Origin: Saccharomyces paradoxus
Taxonomy: Eukaryota > Ascomycota > Saccharomycetes > Saccharomycetales > Saccharomycetaceae
DNA length: 64,000 bases
NCBI RefSeq assembly: GCF_002079055.1
Contig: NC_047494.1
Location: 186,001 to 250,000, forward strand
Reading direction: 5' to 3'
Shown here: positions 47,728 through 57,416 of the stretch, piece by piece
Position numbering within the stretch: position 1 is the stretch's first letter
Layout of the letters: each line of letters begins with the position of its first letter
Notes under the pieces: model-generated
What the model was told of the DNA's origin: nothing
The model's database searches: none
Seen by the model: only the letters and a program-made list of their open reading frames with translations
Translations under genes and position numbers: made by a program

Positions 47728-48927
47728 TTATGTATTTTGCACGGTTTTATGTTGACCCCAATTAGTCTTGATTACTACGTTCCTAGAATCATTCCGCTTC
47801 CAGAAATCAATTAAAGTGATTGCTGTTTTCGTGGGTGAGTCTTCTTGAATGAAGTGTCCGGAATCTTGGAAGACAACTAACTGATACTTACCTTGCATTT
47901 GCCCCACAATTAATTCTTTATCCAAGTTTTCGTTTCCTGCCAATATCAATAATTTACTAACGGGTAGAGCGACGAAGGAATGCGATAGATCCGTGAACCA
48001 TGTGTCCCAGAAGGGGCTAAACGTCTTAAGGTTTGTAATCCTGACAACTTTCCCTGACTTAAGCGGAGTAAATAAAGCTGGTATAGCAATTTCGGCGCTT
48101 GATCTCAATCTCGATAACGCGTGCTGAACGTGCCAATCGACAGCGTCATCAATTGACCCGAATATATTTGGTGTATTCTGCAGAAAATGCTCAACTTTAT
48201 TTAAGGCCATAATAGCAGCCTCTTCCACAATATCTAGCATAGTAATACCAAGAACTTTCTTTTGTAACTCTGTTGATAATTTAGGGTATGCAAAAGTACA
48301 TATACTTCCACCAAGGGAGTGACCAATCAAAATAATAGATACCCTTTGAAGTGGCTCTTGGCTTATTTTAGATTTAAACCAATAATTTAGTAGGCTTACG
48401 AAATCTTCAATAAAAGAGTCTCTATCAAAGCGCATAGGCTCATTGAGTTTTGTGGACTTTGTTTCTGCATGTCCTCTAGCATCAAATGCAAAGCATCCGC
48501 ATCTTCCTTCTAGTTTAGTATTTAATTCTTTGGCCAAGTTTGCAAATGATAAACCTGAGGAGCCGGCCCCATGGTGGAAAATAAAAATGGGAATTGAAGT
48601 GGTATTTGATAACAATGAGGTAGGCAATGTATAGTACGTATTTACGTTAAGATCTCTATCATGAAGACTTACCAACTCCTTGTTATCAAAAAAATCCCTC
48701 CAACTCGGCAAACTACTCTTTTCCTTACTTGAAAATCTATCGGCAATATTATCGGTTTTATCCGTACGAATTCTGTTTCTATTTGATTGACAATTGAACG
48801 ATGGAAGGCTTCCCAATGCATCACCATCATTTTCATCATCCTCATCTTCTTGGAAAGTCATATCTAGAACCTTTTTAGCTCTCTCGAACTGGGACAAAGC
48901 GATTTTTCTTCTCAAATCGCCAGACAT
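47728..48927 (-). CDS. PPE1: protein phosphatase 2A methylesterase Ppe1
   Basis: This 399-residue alpha/beta hydrolase is one residue shorter than yeast Ppe1 by memory. It removes the carboxyl methyl ester from the PP2A catalytic subunits; the protein has also been listed among mitochondrial ribosome-associated proteins. The nucleophile motif GHSLGGS (IILIGHSLGGSICTFA) is in place, preceded by the oxyanion block FIFHHGAGSSGLSFANLAKEL and DARGHAET. The catalytic His is expected in FQDSGHFIQEDSP near the C-terminus. The N-terminal ~80 residues are low-complexity and charged. It is divergent from PTC7 across a long 1.38-kb spacer, and a Reb1 site lies about 140 bp upstream. Confidence 0.95.
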   Translation of the reverse strand: MSGDLRRKIALSQFERAKKVLDMTFQEDEDDENDGDALGSLPSFNCQSNRNRIRTDKTDNIADRFSSKEKSSLPSWRDFFDNKELVSLHDRDLNVNTYYTLPTSLLSNTTSIPIFIFHHGAGSSGLSFANLAKELNTKLEGRCGCFAFDARGHAETKSTKLNEPMRFDRDSFIEDFVSLLNYWFKSKISQEPLQRVSIILIGHSLGGSICTFAYPKLSTELQKKVLGITMLDIVEEAAIMALNKVEHFLQNTPNIFGSIDDAVDWHVQHALSRLRSSAEIAIPALFTPLKSGKVVRITNLKTFSPFWDTWFTDLSHSFVALPVSKLLILAGNENLDKELIVGQMQGKYQLVVFQDSGHFIQEDSPTKTAITLIDFWKRNDSRNVVIKTNWGQHKTVQNT

Positions 48928-50309
48928 TGAAAAATCTGGAAATGTTCCTACTGTCAGTAGCAGTTTATTGCTGTCCTTGGCTCTTTGTTGCGCTTTAGTT
49001 AATTATTAACTCTGCAGCAAGTTATTAACATCCCTAAATGCCGTATTGTGCAATTTGAATATATTACCCGAATGACAAGAACAATGAGGCTTTAGGCAAT
49101 AATTCTACGAGTAATTCGAACAGAACATAGGCCTCTCCGGATGCCACTTCAATGTCCATGTCAATGTCAATGTCCCTATTGGCTGTAAGTATATAGGCAA
49201 CCTTCCCGCAATATCTAACATTGGGGAAGTTTCTGGAGGTTTTGTAGGTCAATAATTACGCTAAGGTTGGTATTGGGCTTATGGTATGTATCCCATTGCC
49301 CGGGACATTTTTTTACACTTGAGCCTTTGTAGGAACTTCTTTGTTCCTCTGACCAACCGTTCAATTAATGCTGTGAATTTTTTGGTCCAAGTTAAACACG
49401 TCCAAATTCACAAACAAACCATTGTCATCTTGAGCTGGCGCCGGCCACTGAGCTACCTCTATATGTTTCAACCCTTCCACTTTATGAAAATCCAAGTAAG
49501 AAAATTGATACCTAAATTTCTTGTTATGGAATAAAAAGATTATCAAACGTATTCCCCATGAAATCTGATAATTATATTACCTTCTTTGTGATCTCTTGCC
49601 GATCTTTTCATATTTTAACTTCGTGCAAATATCGTGCATCAATTCATTTTGGAGTTAGTGCGTTTTGTGTAATTTCTCTTGGATCCTTCCTTTCTTAATT
49701 TTGACAGTGCTTTCTAGCCCAATGACTGATTTTTAGTAAATAAATCTTCCTTTTCCTCCACAGTATGTTCATGATTTTAGGGCTTTTCGAAGTATGTCGA
49801 TGATGATGTTATCTTAGAAAATTTCCCTAGAAGGAATCTTCCTTTGCCCTTTCATACTTAGAATTCTTTAACTTTGAAGTGAGAATCTTATCTGAGTGAA
49901 AAAATTCAATCATATCATGACGACCTGAGTATCGATTTCAACATCGCTATTAAGGCTTATATGAGTAGGTATTCTTTCCTCTATCCAACTGTTCCTTTAA
50001 AACAGGGTGTTTCTCAATGAATCGGAAATGAATCATGTTCACAAGCTTCTGCTATTCACTGCCCACCATCTACTTTTCCAAATGTGGTTTAAAATCCGCT
50101 TTCAGTTGCATATTTGCCACCGTGGAATAATCCGACTCTGGCTATATAAAAATGAGATGTGGTATATGTTCTTTCTTGGCCGGTTTCAGTTCCATCCTAT
50201 TGTAGTAAATTTACAAATTTACACGCGAGCTTTATTTTGACAATGAGCAAATGTAAAGGACACATGTGATGAATAGCGGTTAAGGAAAAAAGAGACAAAG
50301 CCACCAAAG
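48928..50309. other. long PPE1-PTC7 divergent spacer with possible degraded coding sequence
   Basis: This 1382-bp gap is the second longest protein-gene-free stretch apart from the tRNA/LTR and relic regions. A Reb1 site (TTACCCG) is at 49064-49070. On the minus strand, one frame from about 49546 to 49064 shows only three internal stops in about 160 codons and clusters of protein-like sequence (see finding). The right half, 49550-50309, shows only AT-rich DNA and the PTC7 promoter. Confidence 0.4.
49064..49546 (-). pseudogene. possible coding relic of unknown family
   Basis: Reading one frame on the minus strand gives FSYLDFHKVEGLKHIEVAQ and GLFVNLDVFNLDQKIHSI, then after stops TYKTSRNFPNVRYCGKVAYILTANRDIDID and GEAYVLFELLVELLPKASLF. 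Low stop density and sensible amino-acid composition suggest a former gene, but I cannot identify a family. Chance openness of a 480-bp frame remains possible. Confidence 0.25.
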
Positions 50310-51434
50310 ATGTTTGCAAACGTTGGATTTAGGACTTTGAGGGCCTCTAGAGGTCCTATTTATGGTATGTTTTTTGTTTTATTCATTGGTGTGCTTATCG
50401 CCAAATTTGCAGGACACATACTAATCGACTCAGAGGCTAACTTTTCTCATATTATAGGATCCTGCAGCCAAATCATTAGCTTTTCCAAAAGAACTTTTTA
50501 TTCAAGTGCCAAGAATGGATACCAGTCGAACAACAATCATGGTGATGCGTATAGTTCAGGTGGCCAGACAGGTCCATTCACCTATAAAACCGCAGTAGCG
50601 TTCCAGCCAAAAGACAGAGACGATCAGATATACCAAAAACTAAAGGATTCTATTAGATCACCTACAGGAGAAGACAACTATTTTGTTACGTCAAACAACG
50701 TTCACGATATTTTTGCCGGTGTTGCAGACGGTGTGGGAGGATGGGCTGAGCATGGGTATGATTCCAGTGCCATCTCAAGAGAATTGTGTAAAAAAATGGA
50801 CGAGATAAGCACTACTTTAGCAGAAAATTCATCCAAGGAACCACTTTTAACACCAAAGAAGATTATTGGTGCCGCATACGCAAAAATGAGGGATGAGAAA
50901 GTGGTGAAGGTAGGCGGGACAACTGCCATTGTTGCTCATTTCCCACCTAATGGAAAGTTGCACGTTGCCAACTTGGGTGATTCTTGGTGTGGAGTCTTTA
51001 GAGATTCTAAACTTGTATTCCAGACACAGTTTCAAACGGTTGGATTTAACGCACCTTACCAGTTGTCGATTATTCCAGAAGAAATGTTGAAAGAGGCCGA
51101 AAGAAGGGGCAGCAAATATATTCTAAACACACCCACAGACGCTGATGAATATAGTTTCCAATTGAAGAAAAACGATATTGTTATGTTGGCTACCGACGGT
51201 GTAACCGATAATATTGCCGCAGATGATATCGAGCTTTTTTTGAAGGATAACTCCGCTAGAACAAAGGATGAGTTACAGCTATTATCACAGGAATTTGTGA
51301 AGAACGTTGTCAGTTTAAGCAAAGACCCTAATTATCCCAGTGTTTTTGCGCAAGAGATTTCTAAACTAAGTGGTAAGAACTACAGTGGTGGTAAAGAAGA
51401 CGATATAACTATGGTTATTGTAAGAGTTGATTAA
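50310..51434 (+). CDS. PTC7: mitochondrial PP2C phosphatase Ptc7 (spliced and intron-retained forms)
   Basis: Type 2C Ser/Thr phosphatase that, in mitochondria, dephosphorylates the coenzyme Q biosynthesis protein Coq7. An intron lies at 50365-50457: 5' site GTATGT, branch TACTAAT (50419-50425, last base T instead of C) and 3' TAG. It is 93 bases long, divisible by three, and free of in-frame stops. Spliced mRNA gives 343 residues, the S. cerevisiae length; unspliced mRNA gives 374, with the intron encoding a hydrophobic segment (MFFVLFIGVLIAKFAG), a membrane span. Established work in S. cerevisiae shows the spliced form goes to mitochondria and the unspliced form to the nuclear envelope. PP2C motifs: FAGVADGVGGWAEHG, ANLGDSWCGVFR, LATDGVTDN, GKEDDITMVIVR. 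Coding segments are 50310-50364 and 50458-51434 for the spliced form. Confidence 0.96.
   Translation: MFANVGFRTLRASRGPIYGMFFVLFIGVLIAKFAGHILIDSEANFSHIIGSCSQIISFSKRTFYSSAKNGYQSNNNHGDAYSSGGQTGPFTYKTAVAFQPKDRDDQIYQKLKDSIRSPTGEDNYFVTSNNVHDIFAGVADGVGGWAEHGYDSSAISRELCKKMDEISTTLAENSSKEPLLTPKKIIGAAYAKMRDEKVVKVGGTTAIVAHFPPNGKLHVANLGDSWCGVFRDSKLVFQTQFQTVGFNAPYQLSIIPEEMLKEAERRGSKYILNTPTDADEYSFQLKKNDIVMLATDGVTDNIAADDIELFLKDNSARTKDELQLLSQEFVKNVVSLSKDPNYPSVFAQEISKLSGKNYSGGKEDDITMVIVRVD
50365..50457 (+). other. PTC7 intron, 93 nt, in frame
   Basis: Boundaries GTATGT...TAG with branch TACTAAT 33 bases before the 3' end. The non-consensus final T of the branch motif should weaken splicing and so favour partial retention, which would yield the membrane-anchored isoform. 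Confidence 0.93.
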
Positions 51435-51583
51435 CACGGCGTTATTTACTCTCTTGGGAAGCAATGTAAATAAAAATGCAGCGCCATAAACGGTACTATA
51501 TAAGCAGAAAGCCATTTAATAGAGCCAAATATAAGTGAGCATATATAGTAAGAAATTTAAAAAACTATATTCGCAAAAATTTC

Positions 51584-54500
51584 TTAGTCAAAAGATCGTT
51601 TTAAAACAATCTTTTTAATCTTGTCTCGTTCTGTTTTCAGCTTCTCTTCTTCTTCAAGAACATCAGAGACGAACTTCACATCCGTTGGTAACTGTAAAAC
51701 TCTTGATTGTGTTTTCTTACCACTTTTAGTCAAAAACGTGAATGCAATCTTCTTTGGCTTAGACGATTCTTCGTAACTCTCCTTGTTTGAGGAAGGCTCC
51801 TCACTCTTTTTCAATACCAGAGGTTTTTGAACGCTGACTGGCTTCGAAATTACTGGGATTTTACTGGCAACAACCTTTTCGCTTTTTCTTGCGTCTATGG
51901 ATTCTTGCATCATTTGTTGAAATTGCCTTTCTAACTCATCTTCCGCTTTTCTTTCTTCCTCATCTTTTAGCTTTTTCTCGTATTCTTCGTACATTCGTTT
52001 CATCTCAATATCTCTGTCTGCGTCAAGGTCACCACCATACTCCAAATCAGAATCGCTGTCTTCGCCATCATCATCATCATCGTCATCATCATCGTCTTCT
52101 TCTTCATCATCATCTTCATCATCATCATCTTCGTCTTCATCGTCGTCTTCGTCATCATCTTCACTGTCGTCTTCTTTTATCCGGCTTTTTTCTGGTGCTG
52201 ACTCTGGGACCAATACGCTTGTCTCCACATCTTCATCTTCTCCTAGTAAATCCACACCATCGTCATTTTCATCGTCATCATCGTCATCATCTTCTGCAAT
52301 TACTTCAATAGAAACTGCGCTCTCCTTACCATTGTCAATGCTTGAGGAAAGTCCCTTCACTTCGCTATCTTTGCTTTTTGTTGTGTTTAATGATTTCAGT
52401 AAACTTTCCAACCTTGAGGCACTTTCTACTAGGTTTTCTGACCTTTCAAACTTAGCATTTTCGAAAATGCTCTCATATTTTTTGAATGTGCTTGACACCC
52501 TAAATTCTGTCTCCTTAGGTAAAGGCTGTTCTTTAATAAAAGTATAATACTCGAAAAACCTCAGCAAAACTTTGCATTTTTTAGTAAAAGCAGCAGGGGT
52601 TCTCTTGATATTTAACAAAATCGTGGTGACCAGCTGAATTCTGAAATAGTTATCTGGCGGGTCTGAATCATTCAAATAAAAAGGATTGGGCTGATTGTTG
52701 ATATGACCGAATCTAACAATGTGGTAAATGGTATCTAACAAAACATCGGACTTTATCATTTCATAGTTAAATATTTCAGTTAAGTATCTAACATTCGATA
52801 TTCTATGCATGTTTTGTCCATAATCATTGATTTCCAAGCCCCGTTCAATATTTTCTAGTACCTGGTCTATACATCTGATAACGAAGTCGCGGCGGTAGCT
52901 GTATAGGCCGCCCAGAACTTTAGTTAGTAGGGGAATGTTTTGATAACTAATCTTATGCGGTTTTGAAAAAAGAGAAAACAGCGCTTTCTGGATAGCTAAA
53001 TCGCCCCAGTGAGCCTTACGAATCAACTTAACAACGTGTTTGAAGTCTAAGTTATTCAGTTCACTTCTAATCAAAATGCGATAAAATTGTTGTTCGGGTG
53101 TTATCGTTTTTACTGAAACGTTCAAAGACTTGACAGAAGGGGGATAAAGTAAAGTGATTATGTTTTCCAGGGCACCTTTCATATTCATATTCAATTGTCT
53201 ATCATTTTTTTTGTCCTTGATTAGTTGGACCATTTTTTCCATTAATTCCTTATATTCTGGTTTATTTAGCAGGAATTTTCCTGAGTGTTCTAATAAAACG
53301 GTCAAAATCTCTACGTTATTTGGAACTTGCATATTCATGATTAATGTCCTAATCTTATGGAAAATCATAAATGACGGTATCAGTTGAAATTTGATCATTT
53401 CGCTGAAGAAGATAATGTTTTTTACGTTAATCTTGTTAGAGTGTAGCTGGTTCCTAAAGCCATTATCTAGGTAATTTATAAATTCAGAAACAATTTCAGG
53501 CATATATTTACTGTTTGTTGCAATAAATCTGGAATATACCGACAGTTTGCTCCAGTCTTGTGTTTCCATGAAAAATTTCAATATTCGATTTCTTGTGGCT
53601 TTGTTGTCCAAATGCGATAACCAATATCTATTCGAGAGCTGGTCAATTATATCTTTGGAGTCAGCCATTTCCAAATCTGTAAAGAATAAATTAATATTTT
53701 TAGAGTTTAAATTTAAATCTTTTTCTGTTTTGGTGGATTGTGATTCTTCTACAGTTTTAGAGATATCTGGTAGAATCTCATAAAATTTCCTTGTGTCTTC
53801 ATTTTCCCATAATCGTTGATTGGGTGGCAATATCTGATTCGTGATCATTGGAGAGGCAGTTTCTTTCAAATCGTCATTAGAAGCACCTTCAAGCTCGGGA
53901 ATTTCTAACTCAAAAAATTCCCCCAATGTTATTGCGGAATTTTTGAATCTAATAAATATTGGAAGTAACTTGTCGTACTCCTCTATGTACTCATCTCTTA
54001 ATTTCCCTGTTCTTATTTGACATTTCTGATGCTCTCTTTGTAGTCTATTGACCTTTTTATGCAGTTCTGCGGCCCTGGAAAAGGTAGCCTCTATAAAAAT
54101 CTTAAACAAAGACTGTAACGTAGATTTTAGGTTCGAATCAAATATCAAATCATCCCAAGAATTATCGTCATCATGGAAAAAAGGCGCAAATTTTTTAATA
54201 AATGCAGTTGCAATAGTGGTAGTAAAACCCAATTTGAATTTATAATTAAGAATCTCTCTGAGGATACTGAATAGCAATGGATCTTTTCGGCCAGTCTTTT
54301 TCTGTAGGAAATTTGGAACAACGTCCTTCGACTCAATATCATCCAATGTTCTGAAAACCCCAACTAAGTAAAGCTCAGTAAATACGCGAAGATTTCCTTT
54401 AATTCTGGTTATCCTTTGAAGCTCATCTCTTTCGGATTCTATGTCGACAGAGGGATTCTCAAAAGTCTGCAGAAAAGCTCCCAAAAGAGGACCAGTGAAC

Positions 54501-54916
54501 CGGCCAGTGAACCTTTGATGAAGTCCACTTATGATCTCAACAGCGGCAATTACATCATCGTTCTTATTCGGAACGTTTAACAAACACTCAGTTACTGTTA
54601 CTATTATCTCTGATAGGTACTTTTCCAAGGAGGCCTCACTCAAATCTTTCAGCAACGAGGGTTCTGAACCTTTCACAAATCCCTTCTTTAATTTTTTTAT
54701 AAAACCAGTGTTTCTCTTTATACTAGAATCTAGCTTTTTGCTTTTCAAGGGAAAGACTTCCTCGCCATTCCAAGCTCGGGTATTTAAGTCGTGCAATTCT
54801 CTTTTCCTTCCATCCTGTAATATGTGATCTCACAATCAATAAAAAAGTTAGTATAAACCTTAGGAGTACTGAAAGGCCGATCTGGCCTCACTAATATAGA
54901 CCAAACATACGTCCAT
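51584..54916 (-). CDS. NMD2: nonsense-mediated decay factor Nmd2/Upf2 (two exons)
   Basis: This 1078-residue protein (1089 in S. cerevisiae by memory) bridges Upf1 and Upf3 in nonsense-mediated mRNA decay. Exon 1 is only ATGGAC (54916-54911); exon 2 runs 54814-51584. The 96-bp intron (54910-54815) has GTATGT, TACTAAC (complement of 54847-54853) and CAG. Splicing gives MDDGRKRELHDLNTRAWNGEE, the known N-terminus. Without splicing, exon 2 has no ATG near its start. Three MIF4G-type helical domains cover ~25-800. A very acidic Asp/Glu-rich region (~835-960), of different length from S. cerevisiae, follows, then the C-terminal Upf1-binding segment (KKIAFTFLTKSGKKTQSRVLQLP). Confidence 0.97.
54815..54910 (-). 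other. NMD2 intron, 96 nt, after codon 2
   Basis: GTATGT at 54910-54905, TACTAAC at 54853-54847 and CAG ending at 54815. The intron is phase 0, directly after the second codon, and S. cerevisiae NMD2 has an intron at the same place (113 nt by memory). Confidence 0.93.
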
Positions 54917-55527
54917 AATTTCTGTCCAATGTATTACCAGTGCAGATCCAATATTAGCTTATTTAAGCATTTAAACTGATCACTACTGTCCATGGTAAAG
55001 TAAAATTGGTCTCAATAGTATCTCAAGCCTGTAATCCAGTATAATTTTTCAGTGAATACCAGAAAAATGAAAAAAAAAATCCAACCCTATTAATTCGTAA
55101 GCAGTGATATAAATAGAATAACCTAACTTATACAACTGTATCCCTTTTAAACCCCCTAATATTACCATCTAAGACCTAACTAATATCAAGGGAAAAACCT
55201 GAATATACCATAATACCCTATAATGATCATGAGTGTTAACAAGAGGGCTATAAAAAGGTGAAGCATCAAATGATGGTCATCTTTTCATGAAGGAATGAAC
55301 TTGCCTTAATAATTTCGCCTCACCAAATCCAATTCAGCCTAATGGTTGGCTTTTATTTTACGGTTTAGACTCAAACGAGTGAAAAATAGCGATATCTACG
55401 ATGACCGAATCCTGAACAATAAAAATTGACCAGCAGAGAAAGGAAGGTAAAAGACCTTGACTCTGCAGTTGTTTTACAGGACCTCCACTAGAAAGGATTA
55501 TTGAGCATAGACTAACTGGCATATGGG
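54917..55527. other. NMD2-YHR078W divergent promoter
   Basis: This 611-bp spacer is AT-rich with many ATACC/CCTAAT runs, and no recognised regulator site. An ATG at 55523-55525, five bases before the YHR078W ATG, opens a seven-codon frame (with stop) ending at 55543. Confidence 0.45.
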
Positions 55528-55543
55528 ATGGAAGCGCTTATAG
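55523..55543 (+). promoter_or_regulatory. short upstream ORF overlapping the YHR078W start
   Basis: ATG at 55523 reads M G W K R L stop, overlapping the main ATG at 55528 in another frame. Scanning ribosomes meet it first, so it could dampen translation. Confidence 0.45.
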
Positions 55544-57189
55544 TATTCATAGTGCTTTCCATATCCGGAGCGTTCACTTACAAATGGTCCTATGAAAGGC
55601 TCTGGTTTAAAGTAGGGTCATTGTTTGACATCATATCAACTTCCTCGAAGAAAAATGTTTTTCCTTTGACAAACCAATTGGAAGTTGGCTCAAATGAGAA
55701 TGCGTCTGGTATGGGTAATTTCATTAATAAATTTTACACAGAATATTCTTTACCTTCACATAAGGTATTGCAATCACTGCGAGTCCTTTTTTCATTAGCA
55801 ATGATGACGTATACGGTAACAATAGAGATTATTTTATGGCAGATTAAGGTAGCTGGAATGGACAAGGAAGTTACCTTCATAACGACCTGGGTCTGGCCTC
55901 TGACTGCTGTCATGCTATCTTTCATACTAATTTTATTTCAGCCATTTTTCATTATAATATCGTTATTGAATAAATTCTACAATGATAAGTTTGATATCGA
56001 TAGGTTGATAATAGTGACATGCATAATCTTATCATTACTCATTGCGCTTTTAAGCTACATAAATATTGGACCGTTCCAGTACACGAAAAATATTCTAACT
56101 AGACTGTCCATCGGAGGCGTCACAGTCATGGCTTCTCTATCTGGATTGGCCACTGTTTCTAGTTTATACTACAACTTTTTAGTCATCTGGCACAAGTTTC
56201 GTAATACACCAATGTCGGATCCCGGTTTTAGAAACATAAACAACAGCAACAATAACAATAAATCTCTCTTATGGACAACCAATGCGAATATTGAGGAAAA
56301 AATCCAAGATTACGAACATAATATTGAACAAAATGTGCAGATGTTAACAAGTTTAGGAGAAGAGACAAATGGAGAAAACTCGACTTTTAAAGCAGAGTTG
56401 ATGGAAAAGATCGCCTGGTATCAACTGGAGCTTGGAAAATTGGAAACATTATTACAGCAGTCCCCTCAGGTGCGCACTTTCAAGAAAGCTTTTGAGATCG
56501 GCTTTATCATATATTGTCTTCATAAACTAATAATAACTTTTTTGAAAAGAATCCCCTATATCATATATCACTCGCTCAAATATCCAAATGACTACGAGTA
56601 TGAGAATTTCAGTGAAAATGCAGCATCAGATCCTTTGGCGATTACTATAGCAAATATCTTGGATTTTTCATTTTTCAGGTTCAATTATCAGCACGATCTA
56701 GATTCGTTAACCAAGCAAATATCTTTATTTTTGTCAATTTCGCTCTTTCTTTGCTGTCTTTCTGCTGTCAATACCACTATCTCATATGTTGTGACTCTTT
56801 TGCCCGTAAAATTCCAGATTCTTGCACTGTTTGCAATGCAAAATGATGATACTGCTAATGTACTCCCAGAGTACACGAATAGTTCTACTCAAAAGGGAAA
56901 AAAGAGGAACTATTCCCACGAACAGAAAGGAATATCCCTGATAAAAAATTTGGTAGTGTCAGAGTTGACCGGTGTCTACGTTTTAGCTACAACGCTAATG
57001 GTTAGGTCTCACCTTCCCTTTGAAGTATCACAAAGATTGAAGGAGCTATTGGGTGAAAAGTTCACCGTCCCGAACATTGTCATAGATTCTTGGTTTGATG
57101 AAGTCTACGCTTTTGCATGTGTGTTTACTTTCATTTGCGTAAGAATTGCAGAACGGAAGCTCTCTATCAAGAAAGTTAGTGTTGAATAA
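55528..57189 (+). CDS. YHR078W: multi-pass membrane protein of unknown function (YHR078W)
   Basis: This 553-residue integral membrane protein is the ortholog of S. cerevisiae YHR078W (552 residues by memory), whose function is unknown. About eight or nine hydrophobic spans are visible: ~1-20, ~85-110, ~120-150, ~165-185, ~195-230, ~320-340, ~390-420, ~425-445 and ~525-545. Between ~240 and ~310 is a hydrophilic, helical, probably coiled-coil loop (NIEEKIQDYEHNIEQNVQMLTSLGEETN...LGKLETLLQQ) preceded by an Asn run. This layout, a central coiled-coil loop between membrane bundles, resembles the Golgi-pH-regulator/GTG family, and I think a related domain has been assigned to the yeast protein, but I cannot prove it here. 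It is divergent from NMD2 and convergent with IRE1. Confidence 0.93.
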   Translation: MEALIVFIVLSISGAFTYKWSYERLWFKVGSLFDIISTSSKKNVFPLTNQLEVGSNENASGMGNFINKFYTEYSLPSHKVLQSLRVLFSLAMMTYTVTIEIILWQIKVAGMDKEVTFITTWVWPLTAVMLSFILILFQPFFIIISLLNKFYNDKFDIDRLIIVTCIILSLLIALLSYINIGPFQYTKNILTRLSIGGVTVMASLSGLATVSSLYYNFLVIWHKFRNTPMSDPGFRNINNSNNNNKSLLWTTNANIEEKIQDYEHNIEQNVQMLTSLGEETNGENSTFKAELMEKIAWYQLELGKLETLLQQSPQVRTFKKAFEIGFIIYCLHKLIITFLKRIPYIIYHSLKYPNDYEYENFSENAASDPLAITIANILDFSFFRFNYQHDLDSLTKQISLFLSISLFLCCLSAVNTTISYVVTLLPVKFQILALFAMQNDDTANVLPEYTNSSTQKGKKRNYSHEQKGISLIKNLVVSELTGVYVLATTLMVRSHLPFEVSQRLKELLGEKFTVPNIVIDSWFDEVYAFACVFTFICVRIAERKLSIKKVSVE

Positions 57190-57416
57190 TTGGAGTAGTT
57201 TGTTGATGTTCGATGTTATGAAGAAAGTTTCTATAAAATTAAATGTTTGTCGGGTAGTTTATGTAGGGATAGGAAAGGTAATGTAGGTTCATGAATAAGT
57301 ACAAAATTTTTTCATGTATGCAAGGGCGTGAAAATTATAGATGATTATCACTAATAAGTAAAATAACACCAGGGCAGTAAGGGACCAAGAAGAAGCAGAG
57401 GGGCATGAACATCATC

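Noticed and set aside
51889-52311. 140-codon plus-strand open frame rich in His
   Set aside because: It is antisense to the GAT/GAC/GAA repeats of NMD2; ATC/GTC repeats read in another frame give His/Leu-rich nonsense.
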